Source: JBJHBP01 sp050485685
GTDB lineage: Bacteria; Pseudomonadota; Gammaproteobacteria; Steroidobacterales; Rariloculaceae
Length of the DNA: 64,000 bases
Reading direction: 5' to 3'
Assembly (NCBI GenBank): GCA_050485685.1
Contig: JBJHBW010000006.1
Span: 1 to 64,000, forward strand
Position 1 is the stretch's first letter; every line of letters starts with the position of its first letter. Of the stretch, positions 15,491-25,111 are shown piece after piece. The notes below the pieces were generated by a model that worked only from the letters and a program-made list of their open reading frames with translations, made no database searches and was not told the DNA's origin. A program made the position numbers and the translations under genes.

Positions 15491-17467
15491 CTATCGGGAC
15501 CGGCGGTCGCCTGCAGCTGCGCGTCCCGACGAGGTGCCTTCCGCCGTTGAGCGGCCGGTTCTCGCCGCCGGTGCCGGAGCGGGTCGCGAGGGCGCCTGTG
15601 CGGCCCGGTTGGACGGGTTCGCCCGGTTGGTCGAAGGCGCGGCCGTCGAGGGTGCGGCTCTGGTTACCGGCGATGGTGCGGTGGACGGCGCCGCGCGGGT
15701 TGCCGGCGCGCTTCCTGAGGCAGGTGAGGCAGGTGCGGCAGGTGCGCCCCTGGTCGCCGTCGAGCTGGCGGCAGGCGCGGGTCGCGTCGTGGGAGCCGTT
15801 GCGGCGCGTGTCGGTGCGCCAGACGGTGCTGTGCGCACCGTGCCCGGTGCCGACGTCGTGCCGCGCGATGCCGCGGCACCCGGGGATGTGACCGGTCGCG
15901 ATGCACCTTGTGTGGCCGGTGGTGTGGCCGGCGTCGCTGTCGAGCGATTCTGACCGATATTGCCTCGCGATACCGTATTACCGGTTGCTGTTGATCGGCT
16001 GTTCGGCGCTGTGCTCGTACCAGTGGGTGCTGTGGCGCGCGGCGCTGCCGCAGGGGCGGCCTGGCGCGGCGCTGCCGCCTGCGGTGCCGGCGTACGCGGA
16101 GCTGCGCGCTGCGGCGTGACAGGCGCGCGCTCGGCACGCTGATTCGGATTGCGCTGCACGGCATTTCCCTGCGCCTGATCGCTTCGGGGCAGGGCGCGCG
16201 GTGCAGCGCTTGCGTTCGGCGCTGTGGTGGCCGCGGGCCTGTCAGCCCTGACCGCCGCTGGCCTGTCAGACGTGCGCGGTGTTGCTGCAGACGCGGTTCC
16301 AGGTGCTGCTCCGCTGCGCCTTGCCTCGCGCGCCGCAGGCGTCGCGGTGGTGGCCTCCGGGGACCTGCCTGGACTGCGATTGGCATTTCCCGCCGGCGAA
16401 CGGCTCGCCACTCTGGCATCGAAGCGCTCGTTGATGCGATGGCTGCCGGCAGTCGTCGCTGTTGTGCCACTCGATCGTGGTCGTGCCGTATCGGTACGAC
16501 GATCCGTGTATTGCCCGATGTTGCGGCGGTCGCTGTCGCGCACCGACACACTCTGCGGCCGCGAGCCACCGCGATAGCTCGGCTGCCAGACATCGCCACG
16601 ACGATTGTCTATGTAGATGTTGACGTTCGTGACCGTCCGTGGCGCACGTACGTAGTACGGCACATGGTAGTGGTAGCCGAAGAACGGATGGCCGGAATAG
16701 TGGTAGTGGTGCACGTGGACCAGGCGCGTTCGCCAGCCTATCGAGAACACGGTCGTTACGCCCCAGAAGTAACGGGTCGGAAACAGGTAACCGACCGGGT
16801 AGGGGTAGTAATAGACCGGGTACGCACGCGGGTAGTACCAGATCACCGGCGCCGGCTGGTAGTAGACCACCCTGCGCGGCTCGTAATACGGCACATAGAT
16901 CACGTCCGGCTGCACCGGCACCACTTCAATGACCGTATCGCTGCGATTGACGAGCTGGTGCTCATCGCTGCGCAGATTGCCGGCGAGGTAGGCACGATCG
17001 CGAAAATCCTGAATGGCCGCTAGGACCTCGTTCTGGTCATACAGAACCGCGTCGCCCAGGGTCCAGGTCCAGTCCAGATCCTCATTCATCATCGCGAGTA
17101 CTTCCGGATAGTTCAGCAGCGCTATCACGGAATCGTCCCATTCAGGGTTGGGCTGCAGGGCGGGATTTCGCTCGTACTCTTCCAGGAATCTGGCCGCCTG
17201 GACGATCTGCAACGGGTAAGTGGAGGCCGGCAGCACGATGGCGACCAACGGGTCGGGATACAGGGCGATGCGTCCGACCACGTCCTCAAGAAACTCGTCG
17301 TTGTCGATGTAGATCACGTCAGCATCGGCTGCGACAGGCTGCTGGGCAGCTGCCGTCTGCGTGAACATGAAGGCAGCCGCAACGATGGTGAACGCGGCAG
17401 CGCACCAACCGGTGCATCGCCTTGCTGCCGATTTTTCCGGAATGGGAGTGTTCATTATGTTAAACAT
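15491..17467 (-). CDS. DUF3300 protein with long low-complexity tail
   Basis: 658 residues. Signal peptide (about residues 10-40, ending in TAAAQQP), then the DUF3300 domain: ALYPDPLVAIVLPASTYPLQ, NYPEVLAMMNEDLDWT, RSDEHQLVNRSDTVIEV, and aromatic repeats rich in Tyr/Pro/His (PVYYYPYPVGYLFP). From roughly residue 310 to the end the chain is Ala/Pro/Thr/Arg/Ser-rich and presumably disordered. Predicted secreted or periplasmic; function unknown for the family. The ATG at 17467 has GAGGA 8 bases upstream; an ATG 4 codons later is possible. It converges on the ligJ-like gene with a 15-base gap. Confidence 0.82.
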   Translation of the reverse strand: MFNIMNTPIPEKSAARRCTGWCAAAFTIVAAAFMFTQTAAAQQPVAADADVIYIDNDEFLEDVVGRIALYPDPLVAIVLPASTYPLQIVQAARFLEEYERNPALQPNPEWDDSVIALLNYPEVLAMMNEDLDWTWTLGDAVLYDQNEVLAAIQDFRDRAYLAGNLRSDEHQLVNRSDTVIEVVPVQPDVIYVPYYEPRRVVYYQPAPVIWYYPRAYPVYYYPYPVGYLFPTRYFWGVTTVFSIGWRTRLVHVHHYHYSGHPFFGYHYHVPYYVRAPRTVTNVNIYIDNRRGDVWQPSYRGGSRPQSVSVRDSDRRNIGQYTDRRTDTARPRSSGTTATTAGSHRINERFDARVASRSPAGNANRSPGRSPEATTATPAAREARRSGAAPGTASAATPRTSDRPAAVRADRPAATTAPNASAAPRALPRSDQAQGNAVQRNPNQRAERAPVTPQRAAPRTPAPQAAAPRQAAPAAAPRATAPTGTSTAPNSRSTATGNTVSRGNIGQNRSTATPATPPATQGASRPVTSPGAAASRGTTSAPGTVRTAPSGAPTRAATAPTTRPAPAASSTATRGAPAAPASPASGSAPATRAAPSTAPSPVTRAAPSTAAPSTNRANPSNRAAQAPSRPAPAPAARTGRSTAEGTSSGRAAAGDRRSR

Positions 17468-17728
17468 AGCGTTTTCCTCGTGTCCGGCCGGGGCGCGCCG
17501 TTGCGACACCATCGGGACGTTGCCTGAACAGTAGCGCAGTGAGTCTGAACACAACCTTAACGGCTGCCGTCAGGCTGCGTTTCGCCTTCCTGCCTGACTG
17601 TCAGTTCGCCGGGCCGATCGCATCCGGCTTGTACGGCAGAGACCGGAAACCCGGAACCGGCAGCGCCGTTTCCGGTCATTTAAACTTCCGGTGTTGGTGT
17701 GTTGACGGCATGCGGAGGATTCGCATTG

Positions 17729-20700
17729 ATGCGTGAATGGAAAATCGCGATTCACACCCGGCGTGCTTATCTCGTTGGCAGGTTCGCCGGTTTGGCTGCG
17801 GCCGCATTGGCGGGCGCCATACTCGCAATGCTGCCCGTGCAGGTGGAGGGTCAGTATTTCGGGCGCAACAAGGTCCTCTGGGACCAGTTCGAATTCGAAG
17901 TGCTGGAGACCGATCACTTCCTGATTCACCACTATCCCCCGTCAGCGGAGTCCGCTGATTACGTCGCTCGTCTTGCCGAGCGCTGGTATCACCGCCTTTC
18001 CACGTTCTTCGATCATGAATTCGACGAAAAGAAGACGCTGATCATCTACCAGGATCATGCCGACTTTCAGCAGACGACGGTCACCTCCGGACTGATAGGG
18101 GAAGGCACCGGTGGTTTCGCCGAGTCGCTGCAGGATCGCATCGTGCTGCCATTGACCGGCATCAATGCCGATAACGATCACGTGATCGGTCACGAGATCG
18201 TGCACGTGTTCCAGTTCGACATGGCCCGTCGTGCACGCTCGGAAGGGCAGCAGGTTCAGCTGTTCCGTCTGCCGCTGTGGATGGTGGAAGGCCTGGCCGA
18301 GTACCTGTCCGAAGGCCGGGACGATGCGGCGACGGCAATGTATATGCGTGACGCCGTGCTGCACGACATGCTGCCTCGCCGTGGACGGGGTGGATCGCGC
18401 CGCGGCGTGTCACCGTATCACTACGGGCAGGCTTTCTATGCGTACATCGGCGGTCGCTGGGATGACGACACGGTACGCAACTTCTTCCGCCAGGCATCAC
18501 TGGCCGGCCCCGATTCCGCTTTCCAGCAGGTGCTCGGCATGTCGGCGGATGAATTTCTGGAAGAGTTCAACGCCGCGATGGAAGAGGCCTACAGGCCGGT
18601 GCTCGATGGTCGCCGCAACGCCAGCGAGCAGGCAGAGCCGTTCCTGACGTCGCAGACCACGCGCGGGGCGATCAATCTGGCCCCCAGCCTCAGTCCCGAC
18701 GGCCGCTGGGTGGCGTTTCTGTCCACCCGTGATCTGGCTATAGAACTTTTTCTGGCCGACACCCGCACCGGGCGGATAGAACGGCGACTGCTGCGCTCGG
18801 AGGCCGACAGCCATTTCGACAACCTGAGTTTTCTCGACTCCAGTGTCGGCTGGTCTCCGGACGGGCGCCGTTTCGCGTTTTCTGTTTTCGCGCGCGGGGA
18901 GCGGCGCATTGCGATCTACGATATGGAACGTCGCCGCGTGGAACGGCGGCTGGATCTGGAAGGCATCAAGGGCATGCGCCATGCCACGTGGACACCGGAT
19001 GGTCAGTCGCTGGTGTTTTCCGCAATCGTCCATGGCGCAAGTGACCTGTACCGCTATGACCTGGCTACCGGCCGTGTACAGCGACTGACGGATGACCGTT
19101 ACACTGCGCTGCAGCCGGTGGTCTCGCCTGACGGTACGCAGATTGCCTTTGTCACCGATCGTGGTCCGGCAACGGATCTGCAACGGCTGCAGTTCGGCGA
19201 TATGCAGATTGCGCTGCTCGATGTCGAGAGCGGCAACATTACGGTGCTGCCATTGTTCGAACGTGGCAAGCATATCGATCCGCACTTCTCCGCCGATGGC
19301 GGCAGTCTTTACTTTGTCGCGGAACCGGACGGTGTTTCCGATGTGTTCCGGCATGACCTTCGATCCGGTGTCACCTACCGGCTTACCGCAGTTCAGACCG
19401 GTGTGTCCGGCATTACCGCCAGAAGTCCGACCCTGTCGGTGGCAGGCCCCGATGACATGGTCGTGTTTTCGGTGCTGGAAGAGGGGCGCTGGAATGTCTA
19501 CCGGGCGAGCGACAACATCGGTGAGCCAGTGGAAGCACCAGGGCCTGCGCTGGCTGCACAGTTGCCGCCCATGCGTGATGATGCGGCGGCACCGGATCTG
19601 GTGCAGCTGTATCTGGCGAATCCCACGGCAGGTCTGGCCGGCCCCGGTCGACCCTATCCGCGTGAGCCTTATCAGCCGCGATTCAGACTGTCCAGCATCG
19701 GGCCTGCCACGATCGGGGTGGGCAGTGACCGCTTCGGGGTCGGGGTCTCTGGCGCTTTCAGCATGTTGTTCAGCGATGCGCTGAATGAGCGACTGATCGC
19801 TGCCGCCATCAGCGGCGGCAGCACCCAGGGCGTGCTCGGTCTTGAGGACACGATGGGCGCCGAAGTGATCTATCTCAACCAGTCACGACGGCTGCAATGG
19901 GGTGGCCGCGTCTCGCGCATTCCTTACCTTGCAAGCGCCACTTTCGTGTCGCGGCGTCCGGTCGAAGTGGATGGCACGGTGGTACCGGCCGATGTGATCG
20001 AGCGGTTCTACGACGTTCAGCGTGTGAGTACGGCGGGCATGTTCGCCCAGTATCCGCTGTCACTGAACAATCGCGTTGAGGTTTCGGCGGGCCTTGCGGG
20101 TATAGGATTCAAGCGTGAGGTGGAACGCTTCGTGTATCCGTCCGGTTTCCCGGCCTACTATGAATCGCAGCGCCTGCCGTCGCCGGCCGGCGTGGATCTG
20201 CAGCAGGCCGCCGTTGCTTTCGTGCGTGACACGTCACAGTTCGGCATCGCTTCACCGATTCGCGGGACGCGGTTTCGCGCCGAGACGGAGTGGACCAGCG
20301 GAGACCTGAGTTTCGAAACCGCGCTGCTGGATTATCGCCGGTACTTCTTCGTACGCCCGGTCACGTTTGCGATGCGTGCGCTGCATGTGGGGCGCAGGGG
20401 GCGGGGTTCGGAGGACTTCCGAATTCCTATACTGGATATCGGTGACCAGAACCTGGTGCGGGGCTACGAACTCGGTTCGTTCGGGGTGCAGGAATGTACG
20501 CTCTCGGCCGACGCAACGCGATGTCCGGAGTTCGAGCGCCTGATCGGCAGCAGGATCGCGGTCATGAACTTCGAGGTGCGTGCGCAGATTCTCGGCACGC
20601 CGGATTTCGGGCTGCTTTCGCTGCCGGCGGCTCCGACGGAGGCTGTGTTCTTCGTCGATGTGGGTGCGGCCTGGAATGCCGGCGACTCGGTGGACTGGCG

Positions 20701-20863
20701 TTTCGATCGCACTACGCCTGACCGCGTGCCGGTCGTCAGCGCCGGGCTTGCCGCCCGCACTGTGCTGTTCGGGATGCTGCCGCTGGAGTTCTATTACGCG
20801 TATCCGTTCCAGCGGCCACAGAAAGACTGGGTGTCCGGGTTCCGTATCGGCATAGGCTGGTAA
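17729..20863 (+). CDS. metallopeptidase-like / beta-propeller / Omp85 barrel fusion protein
   Basis: 1044 residues in three parts. After a signal peptide (cleaved near VEG|QYF) residues 30-300 form a gluzincin-like domain with HEIVH (155-159) and WMVEGLAEYLSEG supplying a Glu third ligand. Residues 310-620 hold TolB/PD40 blades: SLSPDGRWVAFLSTRD, GWSPDGRRFAFSVFA, TWTPDGQSLVFSA, VSPDGTQIAFVTDRG, HFSADGGSLYFVAE. The last 390 residues end in an Omp85-type barrel with NLVRGYELGSFG (the VRG(F/Y) lid motif) and terminal FRIGIGW. It should sit in the outer membrane with periplasmic or surface domains. GGAGG precedes both TTG 17726 and ATG 17729. Function unknown. Confidence 0.78.
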   Translation: MREWKIAIHTRRAYLVGRFAGLAAAALAGAILAMLPVQVEGQYFGRNKVLWDQFEFEVLETDHFLIHHYPPSAESADYVARLAERWYHRLSTFFDHEFDEKKTLIIYQDHADFQQTTVTSGLIGEGTGGFAESLQDRIVLPLTGINADNDHVIGHEIVHVFQFDMARRARSEGQQVQLFRLPLWMVEGLAEYLSEGRDDAATAMYMRDAVLHDMLPRRGRGGSRRGVSPYHYGQAFYAYIGGRWDDDTVRNFFRQASLAGPDSAFQQVLGMSADEFLEEFNAAMEEAYRPVLDGRRNASEQAEPFLTSQTTRGAINLAPSLSPDGRWVAFLSTRDLAIELFLADTRTGRIERRLLRSEADSHFDNLSFLDSSVGWSPDGRRFAFSVFARGERRIAIYDMERRRVERRLDLEGIKGMRHATWTPDGQSLVFSAIVHGASDLYRYDLATGRVQRLTDDRYTALQPVVSPDGTQIAFVTDRGPATDLQRLQFGDMQIALLDVESGNITVLPLFERGKHIDPHFSADGGSLYFVAEPDGVSDVFRHDLRSGVTYRLTAVQTGVSGITARSPTLSVAGPDDMVVFSVLEEGRWNVYRASDNIGEPVEAPGPALAAQLPPMRDDAAAPDLVQLYLANPTAGLAGPGRPYPREPYQPRFRLSSIGPATIGVGSDRFGVGVSGAFSMLFSDALNERLIAAAISGGSTQGVLGLEDTMGAEVIYLNQSRRLQWGGRVSRIPYLASATFVSRRPVEVDGTVVPADVIERFYDVQRVSTAGMFAQYPLSLNNRVEVSAGLAGIGFKREVERFVYPSGFPAYYESQRLPSPAGVDLQQAAVAFVRDTSQFGIASPIRGTRFRAETEWTSGDLSFETALLDYRRYFFVRPVTFAMRALHVGRRGRGSEDFRIPILDIGDQNLVRGYELGSFGVQECTLSADATRCPEFERLIGSRIAVMNFEVRAQILGTPDFGLLSLPAAPTEAVFFVDVGAAWNAGDSVDWRFDRTTPDRVPVVSAGLAARTVLFGMLPLEFYYAYPFQRPQKDWVSGFRIGIGW

Positions 20864-20887
20864 CGGGCCGGACGGCAGGCAGGGTCG

Positions 20888-21340
20888 GTGGCACACGGCA
20901 GAATGCGGGCGGCGTTTGGGTTTGTGCTGGCCCTGACCGCGGCCACCCTTTGTGCCAGTGTCGTGCAGACGCAGATCAACCTGGCTTCGCTGAGCGCGCT
21001 GGGCATTGCACTGCCCGCAGTCACCCGGCTGTCGGCGACGGCGCACGACCTGGTCTTTTTTGCGCCCATGTTTGCACTGCTGGTGGCTCCCTTGCTTGCG
21101 GCGGGGTTTGCGCTCGCGCATCTGCTCGCCCGTTTCCGGCCAGAGTTGCGGACAGGTCTGGTGGTCGTAACGCCGGCAATGCTGATGTTTGCGTTGCTAG
21201 CGGTCATCCATGCCGTGCCGGCGGTACCGGCTGTGATTTCCGGCGGGCGGGGCATTGCGGGCATGCTGCTGATCTCGCTGACGATGGCGGCAGGGGGCGG
21301 GGTCATGGCCGCGGTGACAGGCAGCAGGAGGACGCGTTGA
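20888..21340 (+). CDS. small membrane protein of unknown function
   Basis: 150 residues with four hydrophobic helices, at about 8-28, 55-78, 92-110 and 118-143, and a basic C-terminus (GSRRTR). GTG start at 20888 with AGGG upstream. It lies 24 bases after the Omp85 fusion gene and its stop overlaps the TTG start of the next gene, so it is the middle gene of a probable three-gene transcript. I do not recognise a family. Confidence 0.6.
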   Translation: MAHGRMRAAFGFVLALTAATLCASVVQTQINLASLSALGIALPAVTRLSATAHDLVFFAPMFALLVAPLLAAGFALAHLLARFRPELRTGLVVVTPAMLMFALLAVIHAVPAVPAVISGGRGIAGMLLISLTMAAGGGVMAAVTGSRRTR

Positions 21341-22458
21341 AGCGGTTACCCGGATTGCGCGCCGCTGCGACTGCGACGGCAGTCCTGACGGCAGTTGCGG
21401 TGATGCCCGTGGCGGGTCTCGCTGAATTTGTTGTCGAAGAGGTTGCAGTCGGCCTCGAGCATCCCTGGTCTGTCGCCTTTCTCGACGACGGGCGCTATCT
21501 GGTGACGGAGCGACCGGGACGGCTGCGCATCGTATCGCCGCAAGGCGTCCTGTCAGCGCCGCTGGCAGGCCTGCCGGCGATACATGTCGGCGGGCAGGCG
21601 GGGCTGAAAGAGGTGTCGCTGGCGCCGGATTTCGCAGCGACGCGCATGATCTACCTGAGTTACTCGTGCGGTACCGCAACAGCGAACACGACCTGTCTTG
21701 CGCGCGGGCACCTGAACGGCGACGGCGTGGAACAGCTCGAAGAGATCTTCCGCGCGCAGCCGCTGCGACGCGGCAATGCGCACTACGGGGGACGTATCGC
21801 ATGGCTTGCGGATCACAGCCTGCTGCTGACGCTGGGTGATGCGTTCGACCTGCGTGAGCAGGCCCAGAATCCCGCCAGTCACCTGGGCAAGGTGGTGCGC
21901 CTGCTGCCGGATGGCAGCGCGCCGGCTGACAATCCGTTTGTCGATGTCCCGGGCTTTCTGCCGGAGATCTTCACCATCGGACACCGCAACGTTCAGGGTG
22001 TGGTGTGGGATCACCTGCGTGAGCGCATCATTGCTCATGAGCACGGGCCACGTGGCGGCGATGAGATCAATCTGCTGCTGCCCGGCGGCAACTATGGCTG
22101 GCCGGCCGTGACGTCCGGGATAGACTACAGCGGGGCGATCATCTCGCCCTTCCGCGAGCTGCCCGGCTATCTATCCCCGCTGCTGACGTTCACGCCTTCG
22201 ATCGCGCCTGCCGACATCGCCCTCTACGACGGCGAACTTTTTCCCGACTGGCACGGTGACTTTCTGGTGGCGGCACTGGCCCGGACGCGTGGCGTGCACC
22301 GCATCCGGATCGACTCCGGCCGGGTCGAGGTTAGGGAAGTGCTGCTGACCGACCTGGATGAGCGCATACGCAGCGTACGCACCGGTCCGGACGGCGCGGT
22401 TTATGTCCTGACTGACAGCGCCTCAGGCCGGCTGTTGAGGATCAGCGCGGTGCCCTGA
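21337..22458 (+). CDS. PQQ-dependent aldose sugar dehydrogenase-like (YliI type)
   Basis: 373 residues. Signal peptide (AATATAVLTAVAVMPVAGLA) and then a six-bladed soluble glucose dehydrogenase-like propeller: LEHPWSVAFLDDGRYLVTER, GQAGLKEVSLAPDF, GRIAWLADHSLLLTLGDAF, GHRNVQGVVWD and EHGPRGGDEINLLLPGGNYG, the last carrying PQQ/Ca-site residues of the family. Expected to oxidise sugars in the periplasm with PQQ. TTG at 21337 is preferred because AGGAGG lies 5 bases upstream and it overlaps the previous stop (TTGA); the open frame extends 129 codons upstream only as overlap. Confidence 0.85.
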   Translation: MKRLPGLRAAATATAVLTAVAVMPVAGLAEFVVEEVAVGLEHPWSVAFLDDGRYLVTERPGRLRIVSPQGVLSAPLAGLPAIHVGGQAGLKEVSLAPDFAATRMIYLSYSCGTATANTTCLARGHLNGDGVEQLEEIFRAQPLRRGNAHYGGRIAWLADHSLLLTLGDAFDLREQAQNPASHLGKVVRLLPDGSAPADNPFVDVPGFLPEIFTIGHRNVQGVVWDHLRERIIAHEHGPRGGDEINLLLPGGNYGWPAVTSGIDYSGAIISPFRELPGYLSPLLTFTPSIAPADIALYDGELFPDWHGDFLVAALARTRGVHRIRIDSGRVEVREVLLTDLDERIRSVRTGPDGAVYVLTDSASGRLLRISAVP

Positions 22459-22509
22459 GCGCTTTTAGGTGCGCTGGCACTGGCTGCGTTCCAACCCGGC
22501 GGCCGTGAA

Positions 22510-23844
22510 TCAGCGTTGGTCCTGCGGTGATACCGTTACACCGGTACCGGCAACCCCGGTTTCGTGGGACGGCTCGTCTTTCCTGACCTGCCAGCGGTAG
22601 GGGCCGAGTGTTGCAATGAGCGCGATCACAATCACCATGAGGCCGGCGAATGCGGTCAGCAAAGGCCCGTATCCGCCGAGGTTGTCGTACGACCAGCCCA
22701 GCGAGATCGGACCGAGCGCCGCGCCCGCAGAAAACACGCCGTATACCGTGCCGTAGATCTTGCCGTAGGACGCCAGCCCCTGATAACGGCTGACCATGAA
22801 TGACATCAGGTCAAATTCCGCGCCCAGCGCGAGCCCGAACATCACCACCGCGACATACAACGCAAGGCCCGGCATGCCCATGGCCAGCAGGACCATACTG
22901 GCCGTCAGAGACACCATGAAGCCGGTAGCCACGTAAGGCGCGAAGAAACGGTCCACGAGCAGACCGCAGGTGACGCGGCCGACAATCGCAGCCAATCCGT
23001 ACGTAAACATGATGGCGGAAATGCCGGCGGGACCGTATCCGAGGTCGCCGACCAGCGCAGCCAGATGCGTCAGTGCGCCCATGGAGATTGCACCAAGCAG
23101 GCCGAAGGCGAACAGCAGCTGCCAGAACACACGCTGCGTGAAAGCGTGCGCCAGCGTGTCGCCTCCATGATACCTGGCCGCCACATCGGCCGTATGGGTA
23201 CCGGGCGGGTCGCCGTCAGGCGCAAGCCCCCTGTCTTCGGGTCTCTCATGCAGGTAGCGAAGCGCGGTGGGCAGAGTCACCAGCAGGATAAGCAGACCGA
23301 AAGCCACGTACGCGTAGCGCCAGCCTGCGGTGGCGATGACCCCCTGAATCAGTGGCGGGAGCAGCATGCCGGCCAAGCCGACGCCGGACAGGGCGATCCC
23401 CAGGGCAATGCCCCGATGGCGATCGAACCAGTTCAGGATCAGGCGACTGTAGCTGATGGGGTAGATGCCGATGCCGGCAATGGGCACAAGAACGTACAAA
23501 AGGTAGTAATGCCAAAGGGAGCCGGTCAGCAGACCCATGGACATGATCAGCAGCGCGAACGCCGTGATGCTGACGAGCATGGTTCGGCGCACGCCGAAAC
23601 GGTCGATAAGTGCACCAGCGCCGAAAGCAAGGAAGATGACCATCGTATTCACGATGGTGGCGGCACCGGAAATGGCCGTGCGGCTCCAGCCGAATTCGGC
23701 CTGCAGATGCGTAATGAACTGGCCGAAGGCGATGGCCATGAAACTGCTGAAACCGAACACCAGTCCCAGCAGCGATGCACCGACGACAAACCAGCCGAAA
23801 AACACTCCCTGCCGGTTGGCGGGATCACGCAAATCTGTGCTCAT
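22510..23844 (-). CDS. MFS permease, oxalate/formate antiporter (OFA)-like
   Basis: 444-residue inner-membrane protein with 12 helices. GWFVVGASLLGLVFGFSS at the start, FGWSRTAISGAATI, and WFDRHRGIALGIALSGVGLA resemble the OFA and monocarboxylate-type MFS families. A carboxylic acid substrate is likely but not proven. ATG at 23844 follows a GGGGGAG-like site. It faces away from the TRAP genes; the 223-base gap between them holds the promoters. Confidence 0.8.
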   Translation of the reverse strand: MSTDLRDPANRQGVFFGWFVVGASLLGLVFGFSSFMAIAFGQFITHLQAEFGWSRTAISGAATIVNTMVIFLAFGAGALIDRFGVRRTMLVSITAFALLIMSMGLLTGSLWHYYLLYVLVPIAGIGIYPISYSRLILNWFDRHRGIALGIALSGVGLAGMLLPPLIQGVIATAGWRYAYVAFGLLILLVTLPTALRYLHERPEDRGLAPDGDPPGTHTADVAARYHGGDTLAHAFTQRVFWQLLFAFGLLGAISMGALTHLAALVGDLGYGPAGISAIMFTYGLAAIVGRVTCGLLVDRFFAPYVATGFMVSLTASMVLLAMGMPGLALYVAVVMFGLALGAEFDLMSFMVSRYQGLASYGKIYGTVYGVFSAGAALGPISLGWSYDNLGGYGPLLTAFAGLMVIVIALIATLGPYRWQVRKDEPSHETGVAGTGVTVSPQDQR

Positions 23845-24009
23845 GCTATTGAGGCTCCCCCTGAACGCGGCCCTACTTTACGTGTGATCAGCGCATTCGA
23901 CAAACACCTTGTGGCGTGACTTTGTCGCTGGCCGGGTGGAGAAGATGTCGGCAGTCCATGTCGGAGTCGGCCGCATTACGATGCTATGATCCGGCCTTTG
24001 CCGGGACTG

Positions 24010-24031
24010 GCAATGCTCCTGCGGGCATTGC
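24010..24031 (+). promoter_or_regulatory. hairpin in the TRAP transporter leader
   Basis: Inverted repeat GCAATGC / GCATTGC with an 8-base loop, 37 bases before the dctP start. TATGAT near 23983 could be the -10 of this promoter. It may be an operator or leader hairpin. Confidence 0.25.
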
Positions 24032-24067
24032 GATATCGGCCATTGCGTCACACGGGGGTGGGGTGCC

Positions 24068-25111
24068 ATGACCTTCAGGTTACTGGTAGTGCTGATCGCG
24101 CTTGCGCTGTCGGCAGGCGTCAGCGCAACCGCGACGGGCAGCGAACGTGTACTGCGTGTCGGACTGTTCATTCCCGATACGCACGTACACGTGCGTGAGG
24201 TGCTGCGTCCCTGGATAGAGCAGGTCAATGAGCAGATCCGGCCGCACGGCTATACGATCAGGCTGTTCAGTGGCGGCGTGCTCGGTCGTAACGCGGCATT
24301 ACAGGCCAGGCTGGTGCGTACCGGAGTCATCGACATGACCTGGTTTGTGCCCGGCTACACGCCCGGTCAGTTTCCGAATGTCACGCTGATGGAACTGCCC
24401 ATGGTCCACGACGACCCCATGCTGCTGACGCGGGTGTTCTGGCGCATGTATGAACGTGGCCTCCTGCCTGAGCTGGACGATTTTCGTGCTTTCGCATTGT
24501 CCGTGTCTCCGCCGTATCAGGCGCACCTGACTACCCCCATAGACTCACTCGCGGACTTCGCAGGTCGCAAGATTCGGGTTGTCGATGCATCCGAGGCGCA
24601 GATGGTGCAGGCCATGGGAGGGACGCCGGTCGCCGGCATTGGCGCGACGGAACTTGCCGAGAGCCTGAGCCGCGGTCTGGTCGATGGCGGACTGTTCAGC
24701 TGGCATGCGATGGCTTCGCTGGGAGTTGATCGCGTCACTTCGGTGCACGTGGACTATCCGCTGACTTTCACGCCCACGATGCTGGTGATGAACCGGCGCG
24801 TGTTCGAGTCGCTGCCGGCGCCGGTTCGGCAGGTTCTGGCCGAAACCAGCGGTGAGGCGCTGTCACTGGCCTATACCGAATCGATGACGCGCGGCGCCAT
24901 GGCGACACTTGAGCGCGCCAGGCCCGAACCGCACAGGCAGTTCTATACACCCACCGACGCGGATCGACAAAGGATAAATGCGGCACTGGATCAGATGCGG
25001 GATCGCTGGCACCAGAACGATCCGGAGAAGCTCGCGCTGATTGCGGAAGTGGAACGCCTGGTGGACGAAGTCGTCACAGAGGAACGGCAGCGTGTTCGCG
25101 CCGACCACTGA
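24068..25111 (+). CDS. dctP: TRAP transporter substrate-binding protein
   Basis: 347 residues. Signal peptide (FRLLVVLIALALSAGVSATA) and a DctP-type periplasmic binding protein. DFAGRKIRVVDASEAQMVQAMGGTPV carries the conserved Arg that anchors the ligand carboxylate in this family, and VDYPLTFTPTMLVMNRRVFESLP is the usual hinge region. It delivers an organic acid to the DctQM permease encoded directly downstream. Its end overlaps the dctQ start by 20 bases. Confidence 0.9.
   Translation: MTFRLLVVLIALALSAGVSATATGSERVLRVGLFIPDTHVHVREVLRPWIEQVNEQIRPHGYTIRLFSGGVLGRNAALQARLVRTGVIDMTWFVPGYTPGQFPNVTLMELPMVHDDPMLLTRVFWRMYERGLLPELDDFRAFALSVSPPYQAHLTTPIDSLADFAGRKIRVVDASEAQMVQAMGGTPVAGIGATELAESLSRGLVDGGLFSWHAMASLGVDRVTSVHVDYPLTFTPTMLVMNRRVFESLPAPVRQVLAETSGEALSLAYTESMTRGAMATLERARPEPHRQFYTPTDADRQRINAALDQMRDRWHQNDPEKLALIAEVERLVDEVVTEERQRVRADH

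Noticed and set aside
15664..16599. 311-codon frame inside the DUF3300 tail
   Set aside because: Caused by the low-complexity GC-rich tail; composition is Arg/Ala-rich with no structure, and the DUF3300 frame has a signal peptide and the real domain.
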